From: an uncultured Collinsella sp.
GTDB lineage: Bacteria > Actinomycetota > Coriobacteriia > Coriobacteriales > Coriobacteriaceae
Length of the DNA stretch: 8,804 nt
Reading direction: 5' to 3'
NCBI GenBank assembly: GCA_958445895.1
Contig: CAUCTV010000053.1
Span: 1 to 8,804 of the forward strand
Every line of letters starts with the position of its first letter. Position 1 is the first letter of the stretch. This document shows positions 1-6,400 of the stretch, one piece after another. The translations under genes were made by a program, and so were the position numbers. The notes beneath the pieces were generated by a model that searched no databases, was not told the origin of the DNA, and was given only the letters and a program-made list of their open reading frames with translations.

Positions 1-25
1 GCGCGAGACCGTCCCGGATGCCTAC

Positions 26-2554
26 CTACTCGTTGTCGCCGGCAGTAAGCTGCGTTGCGGAGAGCGCGCCGTCGGCAGCAGATGCGGCTGCGGCGTCGGG
101 CCAGACCCAGCTGGTAAAGGCCGGGTGATCGTAGCCCTCGTCGCACGCGAACTCAAAGGCCTCGGTGCGGAATGCCTCCCACTTATCAATCTGCTCGGCA
201 AACTTATCAGCGTCGATCATGCGCAGCACGTCGGCAGCCAAAGCCCAGCGATCCATGTTGTTCAGGCGCAGCATGTCAAACGGCGTGGTCGTGGAACCCT
301 TCTCCTCGTAGCCGTGGACGCGGAAGGCATCGTGGCCGGAGCGGTTCCAGATCAGACGGCGAATCGTGCCGGCATAGGCGTGGAACGCGAAGAGCACGGG
401 CTTCTCGCCGCAGCCGAACAGCTCTGCCCAGCGCTCGTCGCTGATAGCCTGGTCGTTCTCGCAGACGTTTTGGATCTTGAGCAGATCGACCACGTTGACA
501 AACCACACCTTAATGCCCAGCCCGCGCAGCATATCGGTTGCAGCAAGAGCCTCGAGCGTCGGCACGTCGCCGCACGTGGCGACCACGACGTCGGCCTCGG
601 CGAGTGAGTCGGCGGTCGATGCCCACTCCCACGTCGCAACGCCCTCGGCGAGCTCCGCCTTGGCCTCGTCGACCGTCTGGAAGGTCGGAGCAGGCTGCTT
701 TCCGCAGAAGATGGCGTTGACGCAGTCGGTGGACTGGTAGACGCGCTCGGCCACGGCAAGCGCCATGTTGGCGTCAGCCGGATAGTATGCATTCACGATA
801 TGCGTATCGTTGGCCTTGTTGAGCAGCAGGTCGATAAAACCGGGGTCCTGGTGAGAGAAGCCGTTGTGGTCCTGGCGCCAGACATGGCTCGACAGCAAAA
901 TGTTAAGGCCGCTGATGGGGGCACGCCACGGAATCTCGCGCTTGGTGGCCTCGAGCCACTTGCAGTGCTGGTTGACCATGGAATCGACCACGTGGACAAA
1001 GCTCTCGTAGGAGCTCCACACACCGGAGCGGCCGGTGAGCACGTAGGCCTCGAGGAAGCCTTCGCACTGGTGCTCGGAAAGTTGCTCGACAACCTTACCG
1101 GAGCCTGCCAGCAGCTCGTCGTTGGCCTCGTCCTCGTAGAAGCCGGCGTCCCACTGCTTCTTGGTCACCTTGTAGGCAGCCTGCAGACGGTTGGACGCGG
1201 TCTCGTCGGGACCGAAGATGCGGAAGTCATCCATGTTCTTGGCCAGAACGTCGGCAGTGTACTCACCAAAGACGCGGGCGGCCTCGGTGGAGCCCCAGCC
1301 ATGACCCTTAGTTGCGATGGGGACCTCGTGGGCATGAATATCGGGCAGCTCGAGCTCGCGACGCACCTTACCGCCGTTCGCGTTGGGGTTGGCGCCGATG
1401 CGCAACTCGCCGGTCGGCATAAAGGCCGTCACCTCGGGGCGCACCTGGCCCTCGGGCGTAAAGAGCTCCTCGGGCTTGTAGGAACGCAGCCACTCGCGCA
1501 GCACGCGGAAGTGCTCGTGGGTGTCCTTGGCACTCGCCAGCGGCACCTGATGCGCGCGCCAGGAGTCCTCGGTCTTCTTACCGTCGATGTGCTTGGGGCA
1601 AGTCCAGCCCTTGGGCGTACGGAACACAATCATGGGGTAGGCCGGGCGGACCACGGTCTCGCCTGAGGCGGCCTGGGCCTTTGCGGTGGCCTTGATGTCG
1701 CAGATCTCGTCAAAGACCTGCTCAAACAGGGCGGCAAAGCGCTCGTGGATGCTTGCGTGGCTCTCGTCGTCAAAGCCGGCGACAAAGAAGTGCGGCTTGT
1801 AGCCCATGCCCTCGAAGAACTTGGTGAGCTCCTCGTCGGACACGCGGGCAAGGATGGTGGGGTTGGCGATCTTGTAGCCGTTGAGGTGCAGGATCGGCAG
1901 GACGATACCGTCGGTTGCCGGGTTCACGAGCTTGTTGGACTGCCAAGAGGTCGCGAGCGGACCGGTCTCGGACTCGCCGTCGCCCACCACGGCCACGGCC
2001 AGCAGGCTCGGGTTGTCCATGACGGCGCCGTAGGCGTGGCTGAGCGTGTAGCCGAGCTCGCCGCCCTCGTGGATTGAACCGGGCGTCTCGGGCGCAAAGT
2101 GGCTCGGGATGCCGCCGGGATAGGAGAACTGGCGGAAGAACTTCTGCAGGCCGGCCTCGTCATTGGTGATGTCGGGGCGGATCTCACGGTAGGTGCCGTC
2201 GAGCAGCGACTGAGCAGTACCGGCGGGGCCGCCGTGACCTGGGCCCATCAAGAAGATAGCATTCTGGTTGTGGTCGGCAATGAGACGATTGACGTGACCA
2301 AACAGGAAGTTGATGCCGGGCGTGGTGCCCCAGTGGCCAACCAGGCGGTGTTTAACGTCCGGACGACCAAAGTCGCGCACCTCACCGGTTTTCTCATCAA
2401 CAAAGTCGGGGCGCATCAGAGGGTTAGAGCGAAGGTAGATCTGACCGACGGACAGATAGTTCGATGCGCGCCAATACAGGTCGACGCCCTCGAGCTCGGA
2501 AGCCGGCACCTCGTGGCCCAGCTTTTGCCACGGCGTCCCCAGTGTTTTAGCCAT
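26..2554 (-). CDS. xfp: Xylulose-5-phosphate/fructose-6-phosphate phosphoketolase
   Basis: This 842-residue cytoplasmic enzyme should cleave xylulose-5-P (and probably fructose-6-P) with phosphate to give acetyl phosphate plus glyceraldehyde-3-P (or erythrose-4-P), using thiamine diphosphate and Mg. Visible family motifs, in order, are GHWGTTPG (73-80), GPGHGGP (104-110), EGGELGY (163-169), the diphosphate/Mg motif GDGESETGP (191-199), HLNGYKI (223-229), RTPKGWTCPK (312-321), FGPDETASNR (447-456), SEHQCEGF (493-500, containing the likely TPP-activating Glu494) and DHNGFSHQDP (562-571). Candidate active-site histidines are 74, 107, 152, 335, 563 and 568. Length is at the long end for the family, with about 10 extra residues near 52-65. 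The tail LSATQLTAGDNE resembles bifidobacterial Xfp as I recall it, which argues for dual X5P/F6P use. The ATG has AAGGGA (2563-2568) 8 nt upstream. It lies downstream of the lacI gene in the same direction and probably answers to it. The gene appears intact; only 25 bases beyond its stop are visible, with no terminator in them. Confidence 0.97.
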   Translation of the reverse strand: MAKTLGTPWQKLGHEVPASELEGVDLYWRASNYLSVGQIYLRSNPLMRPDFVDEKTGEVRDFGRPDVKHRLVGHWGTTPGINFLFGHVNRLIADHNQNAIFLMGPGHGGPAGTAQSLLDGTYREIRPDITNDEAGLQKFFRQFSYPGGIPSHFAPETPGSIHEGGELGYTLSHAYGAVMDNPSLLAVAVVGDGESETGPLATSWQSNKLVNPATDGIVLPILHLNGYKIANPTILARVSDEELTKFFEGMGYKPHFFVAGFDDESHASIHERFAALFEQVFDEICDIKATAKAQAASGETVVRPAYPMIVFRTPKGWTCPKHIDGKKTEDSWRAHQVPLASAKDTHEHFRVLREWLRSYKPEELFTPEGQVRPEVTAFMPTGELRIGANPNANGGKVRRELELPDIHAHEVPIATKGHGWGSTEAARVFGEYTADVLAKNMDDFRIFGPDETASNRLQAAYKVTKKQWDAGFYEDEANDELLAGSGKVVEQLSEHQCEGFLEAYVLTGRSGVWSSYESFVHVVDSMVNQHCKWLEATKREIPWRAPISGLNILLSSHVWRQDHNGFSHQDPGFIDLLLNKANDTHIVNAYYPADANMALAVAERVYQSTDCVNAIFCGKQPAPTFQTVDEAKAELAEGVATWEWASTADSLAEADVVVATCGDVPTLEALAATDMLRGLGIKVWFVNVVDLLKIQNVCENDQAISDERWAELFGCGEKPVLFAFHAYAGTIRRLIWNRSGHDAFRVHGYEEKGSTTTPFDMLRLNNMDRWALAADVLRMIDADKFAEQIDKWEAFRTEAFEFACDEGYDHPAFTSWVWPDAAAASAADGALSATQLTAGDNE

Positions 2555-2612
2555 TGTTTATGTCCCTTCGCTGTGCGGTCACCCTCCAATACGGCAACCT
2601 TTCGTTGGGACC

Positions 2613-2618
2613 AGTATA
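2613..2618 (-). promoter_or_regulatory. Putative -10 box of xfp
   Basis: On the minus strand these bases read TATACT, a good sigma-70-type -10 element, about 60 nt before the xfp start codon. No convincing -35 hexamer lies 16-18 bp upstream (the candidate there is CCATGA). The spacer and -35 zone are instead occupied by the two palindromes at 2624-2656. Weak -35 sequence with operator overlap fits a regulated promoter. Transcript mapping would be needed to confirm it. Confidence 0.45.
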
Positions 2619-2623
2619 TTTGC

Positions 2624-2635
2624 TAAAACGTTTTA
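2624..2635. promoter_or_regulatory. LacI-type operator O1 upstream of xfp
   Basis: TAAAACGTTTTA is a perfect 12-bp palindrome centred on CpG, the standard layout for LacI-family operators, where a hinge-helix leucine intercalates at the central CG. It begins 5 bp upstream of the putative xfp -10 box, so bound protein would cover the promoter spacer. The neighbouring LacI-family regulator is the obvious candidate ligand. A CcpA-like global regulator is the main alternative. Confidence 0.75.
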
Positions 2636-2644
2636 TCATGGTGA

Positions 2645-2656
2645 AAAAACGTTTTA
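2645..2656. promoter_or_regulatory. LacI-type operator O2 upstream of xfp
   Basis: AAAAACGTTTTA differs from O1 at one base and is centred on CpG. The centre-to-centre distance to O1 is 21 bp, two helical turns, so two dimers would bind the same DNA face. It covers the region where the -35 box and upstream contacts of the xfp promoter should lie. A lone half-site, AAAACG, follows at 2684-2689. Confidence 0.7.
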
Positions 2657-2758
2657 CCACCCTTATCAATCCCATCGATTAGCAAAACGCGACATTCACC
2701 TGCGGCGTTGATTGTCACAGGTGCTCCACATTCGGTCTCTGCAAATTGGTAAACGTGT

Positions 2759-3787
2759 TTAGTTGTGTTTAGTAAGCTCGAGCACGCTGTCCTTAACGAT
2801 AAGCTCCGGCTCCAGAACGACCTCTTCGGCACGCCTGCCGCCCCTACCGGCAAGACGCTTGGACATGCAGCCAAAAGCATGCTCCGCAAGGACACCAGGG
2901 TCCTGCTCAATCGCGGTCAGCGCCGGCTCAAAGAGAACGTCGGCCGCCGAGTTGTCATAGCTCACCACCGAGATATCGCCCGGGATGCTCTTCCCCATCT
3001 CGTGCAAGCGCTTGAGCAAACCGAGGGCAATGTTATCCGAGCTTGCGAACACGGCAGTGGCGTCAGTTGTGAGCACTGCCTCCGAGGCCTCGTATGCGCT
3101 CGGAATGTAGTACTCGCTCTCAAACTCCAAACGCGCGTCGATCGGCAGGCCAACCTCGCGCAGCGCGCGCTCATAGCCGGCAAGTCGCTTGCGACCCGTA
3201 TTGGAACGGCGGGCATTAACCAGGCAGGCAATACGGCGGTGGCCTTGCTCGATCAGATAGCGGGTGGCCATATAGCCGCCCATCTCGTGGTCGAACATCA
3301 CCTTGTCGCACTCGAGCCCCTCAATGGCACGGTCGACCATTACGGCCGGGATGGGCAGGTGGCTGACTTCTTCGCGCAGGGCGCGGTCATCGGAGAACTC
3401 GTCACCCACCACCAGGAAGACGCCATCAACGCCGCGCGTCACCAGCTGGCGCAGCAGCTCCAGATCGTCATCGGCGCTTCCGCCCGAGCTGGTAATGAAG
3501 AGCGCATAGCCGTCCTCGCGGCAGCGCTTTTCCAGGCTACCGGCGAGCGAGGCAAAAAAGCGGCTCTCGATGTTAGGGACGATAAGGCCCAGCGTGCGCG
3601 ACTCGCGCATGACCAGGCTGCGCGCAATCTGGTTGGGAACATAGTGGTTGCGCGCCGCGACCTCTTTGATGAGCTTGCGGTTTTCTTCCGAGATGCGACA
3701 GGGCCGATTATTGAGAACAAGCGAGACCGACGAGGGGGAAAGCCCCACCTCCTGGGCGATCTGCTTGAGGGTGACTTTGTTGGCCAT
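2759..3787 (-). CDS. LacI-family transcriptional repressor, probable regulator of xfp
   Basis: This is a 342-residue DNA-binding regulator of standard LacI/GalR length. An N-terminal helix-turn-helix (about 6-26, with recognition helix SSVSLVLN at 19-26) is followed by the hinge motif YVPNQIARSL (49-58), whose last Leu58 is the residue expected to insert into a central CpG. The rest is a periplasmic-binding-protein-like sensor domain, with GLIVPNIESRFFASL near 67-81, VSYDN in the C-terminal subdomain and an intact end. The effector cannot be read from the sequence; a sugar or sugar phosphate is likely. The start is the ATG preceded by GGAAGGAG (3792-3799) at 4 nt. It is divergent from murB and lies upstream of xfp with 204 bp between. 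I see no terminator in that gap, so read-through into xfp is possible. CpG-centred palindromes before xfp make that gene the likely target. Confidence 0.94.
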   Translation of the reverse strand: MANKVTLKQIAQEVGLSPSSVSLVLNNRPCRISEENRKLIKEVAARNHYVPNQIARSLVMRESRTLGLIVPNIESRFFASLAGSLEKRCREDGYALFITSSGGSADDDLELLRQLVTRGVDGVFLVVGDEFSDDRALREEVSHLPIPAVMVDRAIEGLECDKVMFDHEMGGYMATRYLIEQGHRRIACLVNARRSNTGRKRLAGYERALREVGLPIDARLEFESEYYIPSAYEASEAVLTTDATAVFASSDNIALGLLKRLHEMGKSIPGDISVVSYDNSAADVLFEPALTAIEQDPGVLAEHAFGCMSKRLAGRGGRRAEEVVLEPELIVKDSVLELTKHN

Positions 3788-3822
3788 CTCGCTCCTTCCG
3801 GGTTTACGCGCAATCTCTTGAA

Positions 3823-3828
3823 AGTATA
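3823..3828 (-). promoter_or_regulatory. Putative -10 box of the lacI-family gene
   Basis: The minus strand reads CGCTATACTTT here, giving TATACT about 36 nt before the start codon, a sensible leader length. A clear -35 hexamer is not visible (CACCGA at 17 bp). No AAAACGTTTT-type palindrome is present nearby, so the sequence gives no sign of autoregulation through the same operator. Confidence 0.45.
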
Positions 3829-3921
3829 GCGACTACCCCTCTACCTCGGTGATAAACACTTTACCAATCCGGTGGACGGCTGTTTTATCGCCGCCAGCGC
3901 ACCAAATCCGTCCGGGTGGGG

Positions 3922-3938
3922 TATATTGCAATCGATTG
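3922..3938 (+). promoter_or_regulatory. Putative murB -10 box with a palindrome at the start site
   Basis: TATATT at 3922-3927 is a plausible -10 box 43 nt before the chosen murB start. It is followed directly by the perfect 10-bp palindrome CAATCGATTG (3929-3938), which would cover the transcription start. A -35 box is not clear (GCACCA at 17 bp). If this promoter is right, the upstream in-frame ATG at 3872 cannot be the murB start. Confidence 0.35.
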
Positions 3939-3955
3939 ATGACAACGACCACCAA

Positions 3956-3962
3956 AAGGCGG
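3956..3962 (+). promoter_or_regulatory. Ribosome binding site that decides the murB start
   Basis: AAGGCGG lies 8 nt before the ATG at 3971. The in-frame upstream ATG at 3872 would add 33 residues that do not look like MurB and would begin upstream of the putative -10 box, so 3971 is preferred. Confidence 0.6.
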
Positions 3963-3970
3963 ATATTCGT

Positions 3971-4933
3971 ATGCACGAGAACGATTTTTTTAACGAGGAC
4001 CTGCTGTGCGCGCTCGCTGGCGTTGCCGGCGAGGATAACGTGCTGATGAGCGAGCCCATGCGCGAGCACACCACGTTTAAGATCGGCGGTCCGGCCGACG
4101 TCTTTGTCACGCCCGATACTGAGCAGGGCCTCGTCGCCACGCTCGATACCTGCTATCGCTGCAATCTACCACTCACCATCGTGGGCAACGGCTCCGACTT
4201 GCTCGTCGGCGACAAGGGCATCCGCGGCGTCGTCGTAGCGCTGGGCGAGAGCCTCTCCGACATTACGGTCGACGGCACGCACGTCACGGCGGCAGCCGGC
4301 GCCTTGCTTTCCGATGTCGCAGCCGCGGCAGCCGAGGCCGGCCTTACCGGCATGGAGCCCATCTCGGGCATTCCCGGATCGGTCGGCGGTGCCTGCTACA
4401 TGAACGCCGGAGCATACGGCGCTTGCATGGCCGATGTGCTGGAGTCCGTGCGCGTCTACAAGCCCGCCCGTATGCTCGACGACGGCACCCGCGGCAGCGG
4501 CAGCATCATCGAGTTCGATGTTGACGAGCTTAACCTGGGCTATCGCAAGAGCCGCATCGCCGACGACGGCTTCATCGTACTTTCGGCCACTTTCAATCTC
4601 GCCCCGGGCAATGCCGCGATGATCAAGGCCGACATGGACGACTACCGCCAGCGCCGCGAGGACAAGCAGCCGCTCGACATGCCGAGCGCCGGCTCCACTT
4701 TCAAGCGCCCCGAGGGTTACTTTGCCGGCAAACTCATCATGGATGCCGGCCTGCGAGGACACGCCGTTGGCGGCGCGCAGGTGAGCGAGAAGCACTGTGG
4801 CTTCATCGTCAACGCCGACCACGCCACCGCCGCCGATGTCGACGAACTCATCCGCCACATCCAAACAACCGTCAAAGACCAATTCGACGTAGACCTAGAA
4901 CCCGAAGTCCACCGAGTAGGCGAATTCCTCTAA
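3971..4933 (+). CDS. murB: UDP-N-acetylenolpyruvoylglucosamine reductase (MurB, type II)
   Basis: MurB reduces UDP-GlcNAc-enolpyruvate to UDP-MurNAc with NADPH and FAD, an early cytoplasmic step of peptidoglycan synthesis. From this start it has 320 residues, near the usual 300-ish of type II enzymes. Motifs seen are TTFKIGGPADVF (34-45), the FAD-binding GNGSDLLV (72-79), GIPGSVGGACYMNAGAYG (133-150), YRKSR (191-195), AGSTFKRP (240-247, with Ser242 as the likely proton donor) and the C-terminal PEVHRVG with Glu312 in the position of the conserved catalytic Glu. The AGSTFKRP context marks the type II form. It stands alone between the divergent lacI-type gene and a convergent wall hydrolase gene, and its stop is followed 4 bases later by a hairpin terminator. 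The last 23 codons (from 4862) switch to A-ending codons, unlike the rest of the gene. Confidence 0.96.
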   Translation: MHENDFFNEDLLCALAGVAGEDNVLMSEPMREHTTFKIGGPADVFVTPDTEQGLVATLDTCYRCNLPLTIVGNGSDLLVGDKGIRGVVVALGESLSDITVDGTHVTAAAGALLSDVAAAAAEAGLTGMEPISGIPGSVGGACYMNAGAYGACMADVLESVRVYKPARMLDDGTRGSGSIIEFDVDELNLGYRKSRIADDGFIVLSATFNLAPGNAAMIKADMDDYRQRREDKQPLDMPSAGSTFKRPEGYFAGKLIMDAGLRGHAVGGAQVSEKHCGFIVNADHATAADVDELIRHIQTTVKDQFDVDLEPEVHRVGEFL

Positions 4934-4973
4934 AAAAGAAGGCCCCGAAAGGGGCCTTCACTTTCTTTAATTC
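4932..4973. terminator. Bidirectional terminator between murB and the CHAP-domain gene
   Basis: A perfect 9-bp stem (GAAGGCCCC at 4938-4946, GGGGCCTTC at 4951-4959) closes a GAAA tetraloop. On the plus strand it is followed by a T-rich tail (ACTTTCTTTAATTC). On the minus strand the tail is an uninterrupted run of six T, overlapping the murB stop codon. It therefore probably ends both convergent transcripts, and the minus-strand form looks the stronger. Confidence 0.85.
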
Positions 4974-5011
4974 AGACAACCAGTCCGGTGTGTCGCGCCC
5001 CGAACCCAAGA

Positions 5012-5142
5012 GGGCCGGGACTGTCCGAGAGGCATAAGGTTGATCGCGAGTTCCGCACGAGCCGGAGAGCACTTAATGTGCTCTCCGTGCGAGCAGGACT
5101 GTCCGAGCAGGCAACCTTATGCCTCTCGGACAGTCCCGGCCC
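5012..5142. repeat. 131-bp inverted-repeat element with 31-bp perfect arms (REPIN- or MITE-like)
   Basis: The left arm (5012-5042, starting GGGCCGGGACTGTCCGAG) is the exact reverse complement of the right arm (5112-5142). The 69-bp centre holds a second hairpin (5064-5086) and a third copy of GGACTGTCCGAG (5096-5107; the other copies are at 5018-5029 and, inverted, at 5125-5136). No coding sense is apparent. The element fills most of the gap between convergent murB and the CHAP-domain gene and ends 8 bp from the latter's stop codon. Beyond the arms, CAAG and CTTG (5007-5010, 5145-5148) extend the symmetry imperfectly. A 5-bp CCCAA occurs at 5005-5009 and 5140-5144 but is not a clean target duplication. 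It could be a mobile non-autonomous repeat, an RNA 3'-end stabiliser, or both. Confidence 0.85.
5064..5086. repeat. Nested hairpin at the centre of the inverted-repeat element
   Basis: GGAGAGCAC (5064-5072) pairs perfectly with GTGCTCTCC (5078-5086) around the loop TTAAT. A further GCAC/GTGC pair (5055-5058 with 5087-5090) can extend it past a 5-nt bulge. No T-tract follows, so it is not an intrinsic terminator by itself. Confidence 0.8.
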
Positions 5143-5150
5143 AACTTGCG

Positions 5151-6356
5151 TTACGACAGCGCAATACCGCCAAGCCAGCCCCAACGCACGCCAGAGCCAG
5201 TACCATAAAAGCTAATGAACGAATCGAGCGACTTCGATGTAATGGCACCCTCGTTGCTCATAACGATGCCGCCGCCAACGTAGATACCCACATGACCGTA
5301 GATAAGGCCCGGAGCACCCGTGCCACTGTGCGAGGAATCGGCCACGATCATGCCCACCTGCAGCGCCGAGCGATCGGAGCTATAGCACCAGGCGTTGAAC
5401 ATGTCGCAGGCGTTGCCGCCAAAGTAGCCAACGCCGGCGTTACGGAAGACATTGGTAACCCACGCCGCGCACCAGTTCTGACCCGGCGAAGGCGTGGAGT
5501 AGCACGCGTTGACGACGGCCTGCTGCTTGCCCGAGCCGGCATTCTGCTGCGGAGTTCCGGGCGCATACGATCCACCGCCCGAGCTCGAACCACCCGAGTA
5601 GGAATTGTTCTTGTTCGCGGCGGCCGCGGCAGCGGCGGCCTTCCTAGCGGCCTCCTCAGCCTGGGCGGCAGCGAGAATCTCGGAATCACGCTGAGCCATG
5701 AGCTCCTTGACGTCGTCGGAAAGACCGTTCAGCACGGTCTGGACCTCTTGCTGCTTGGCCTGCATATCCTGCATCTGAGCCGTCTGCTGATCCTTGAGTT
5801 TCTCCAGGTCAGCCTTTTGTGCTTCGAGCTCGGTCTTCTGTGCGTCGAGCTCGGCCTGAATCGTCTGGATGTCCTCGATGGCATCGCGGTCGCTCTTGTT
5901 GATCTTCTCAACGTAATGCGCGTTGGCAACGAGCTCCTCAAACGAGCCAGAGGCCAGCAGCAGCGACAGGATGTTCGTGCCGCCGGACTTGTAGCTGGCG
6001 GCCACGCGATCGGAAAGGTCGTTACGCTTCTTCTTGAGCTCGGCCTTCTTTTCATCGATCTGGGCCTGCGTGTCGTCAATCTTGCCCTGGACATTCTCGA
6101 TGTCGTTGAGGGTCTGGGCATTCTTGTTGGCCAGCGCCGCATACTCATTTGCGATGCTGTCGAGCTGGGCCTGAACCTCGTCGAGTTGGGCCTGGGCGGC
6201 ATTCAATTTATCGGTGGTTTCTTTGGAAGCCTCCGCCGCATGGGCGCGAGTGGGCAGGCCAAAAAGAACTGCCGCAGAAGCGGCGCCGAACAGGGCCTTA
6301 AGGGCAGTGCGGCGCGAGAGCTCCTGGGAAAGGATGGAATCGCTGTTTGGTGACAT
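5151..6356 (-). CDS. Tat-exported PcsB/CwlO-like coiled-coil protein with C-terminal CHAP-like domain
   Basis: This 401-residue protein is probably a secreted peptidoglycan hydrolase used in cell division or wall remodelling. The N-terminus has a twin-arginine signal (SRRTALK, 14-20, then a hydrophobic run and likely cleavage after AHA at 38-40). Residues about 45-235 are rich in Ala, Gln, Glu and Lys with heptad character. They include RVAASYKSGGTNILSLLLAS followed by SFEELVANAHYVEKI, the pattern of the PcsB/CwlO coiled-coil domain that FtsEX controls in other Gram-positives. A poly-Ala and Gly/Ser linker (about 235-275) leads to a CHAP-like domain with NWCAAWV (Cys296), YGHVGIYVGGG (His355) and SNEG (368-371) as probable catalytic positions. 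NlpC/P60 is the alternative label, but the WCAAWV context fits CHAP better. The ATG has GGAG (6362-6365) at 5 nt. It converges on murB and is divergent from galE. Hydrolase activity is inferred, not shown. Confidence 0.88.
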   Translation of the reverse strand: MSPNSDSILSQELSRRTALKALFGAASAAVLFGLPTRAHAAEASKETTDKLNAAQAQLDEVQAQLDSIANEYAALANKNAQTLNDIENVQGKIDDTQAQIDEKKAELKKKRNDLSDRVAASYKSGGTNILSLLLASGSFEELVANAHYVEKINKSDRDAIEDIQTIQAELDAQKTELEAQKADLEKLKDQQTAQMQDMQAKQQEVQTVLNGLSDDVKELMAQRDSEILAAAQAEEAARKAAAAAAAANKNNSYSGGSSSGGGSYAPGTPQQNAGSGKQQAVVNACYSTPSPGQNWCAAWVTNVFRNAGVGYFGGNACDMFNAWCYSSDRSALQVGMIVADSSHSGTGAPGLIYGHVGIYVGGGIVMSNEGAITSKSLDSFISFYGTGSGVRWGWLGGIALS

Positions 6357-6400
6357 ATGTACTCCGTTACATGCTTATTTATATGTCGCTCAACTCATAC

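Noticed and set aside
800..1666. Open 288-codon plus-strand frame inside xfp
   Set aside because: It is fully antisense to conserved phosphoketolase motifs, with no ribosome binding site or domain support.
2697..2723. Possible terminator after the lacI-type gene (CACCTG/CAGGTG)
   Set aside because: Only a 6-bp stem with a 15-nt loop and no T-tract follows on the minus strand.
2765..3829. Open 354-codon plus-strand frame across the lacI-type gene
   Set aside because: It is the antisense shadow of a clear LacI-family gene in GC-rich DNA; the translation has no recognisable domain.
3872..3970. N-terminal extension of MurB from the upstream ATG
   Set aside because: The extra 33 residues have no MurB character, the putative -10 box lies inside them, and a good ribosome binding site precedes the ATG at 3971.
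5005..5144. CCCAA direct repeats as a target-site duplication of the inverted-repeat element
   Set aside because: The right copy overlaps the terminal arm, so the element ends would be asymmetric; five bases can match by chance.
4988..5215. Small ORFs on both strands through the inverted-repeat element, giving similar peptides
   Set aside because: The similarity of the two peptides follows directly from the perfect inverted arms; there is no start context or protein family to support translation.
5040..6353. Open 437-codon plus-strand frame opposite the CHAP-domain gene
   Set aside because: The Leu/Gly-rich translation is the mirror of the coiled coil on the other strand, and the frame starts inside the inverted-repeat element.
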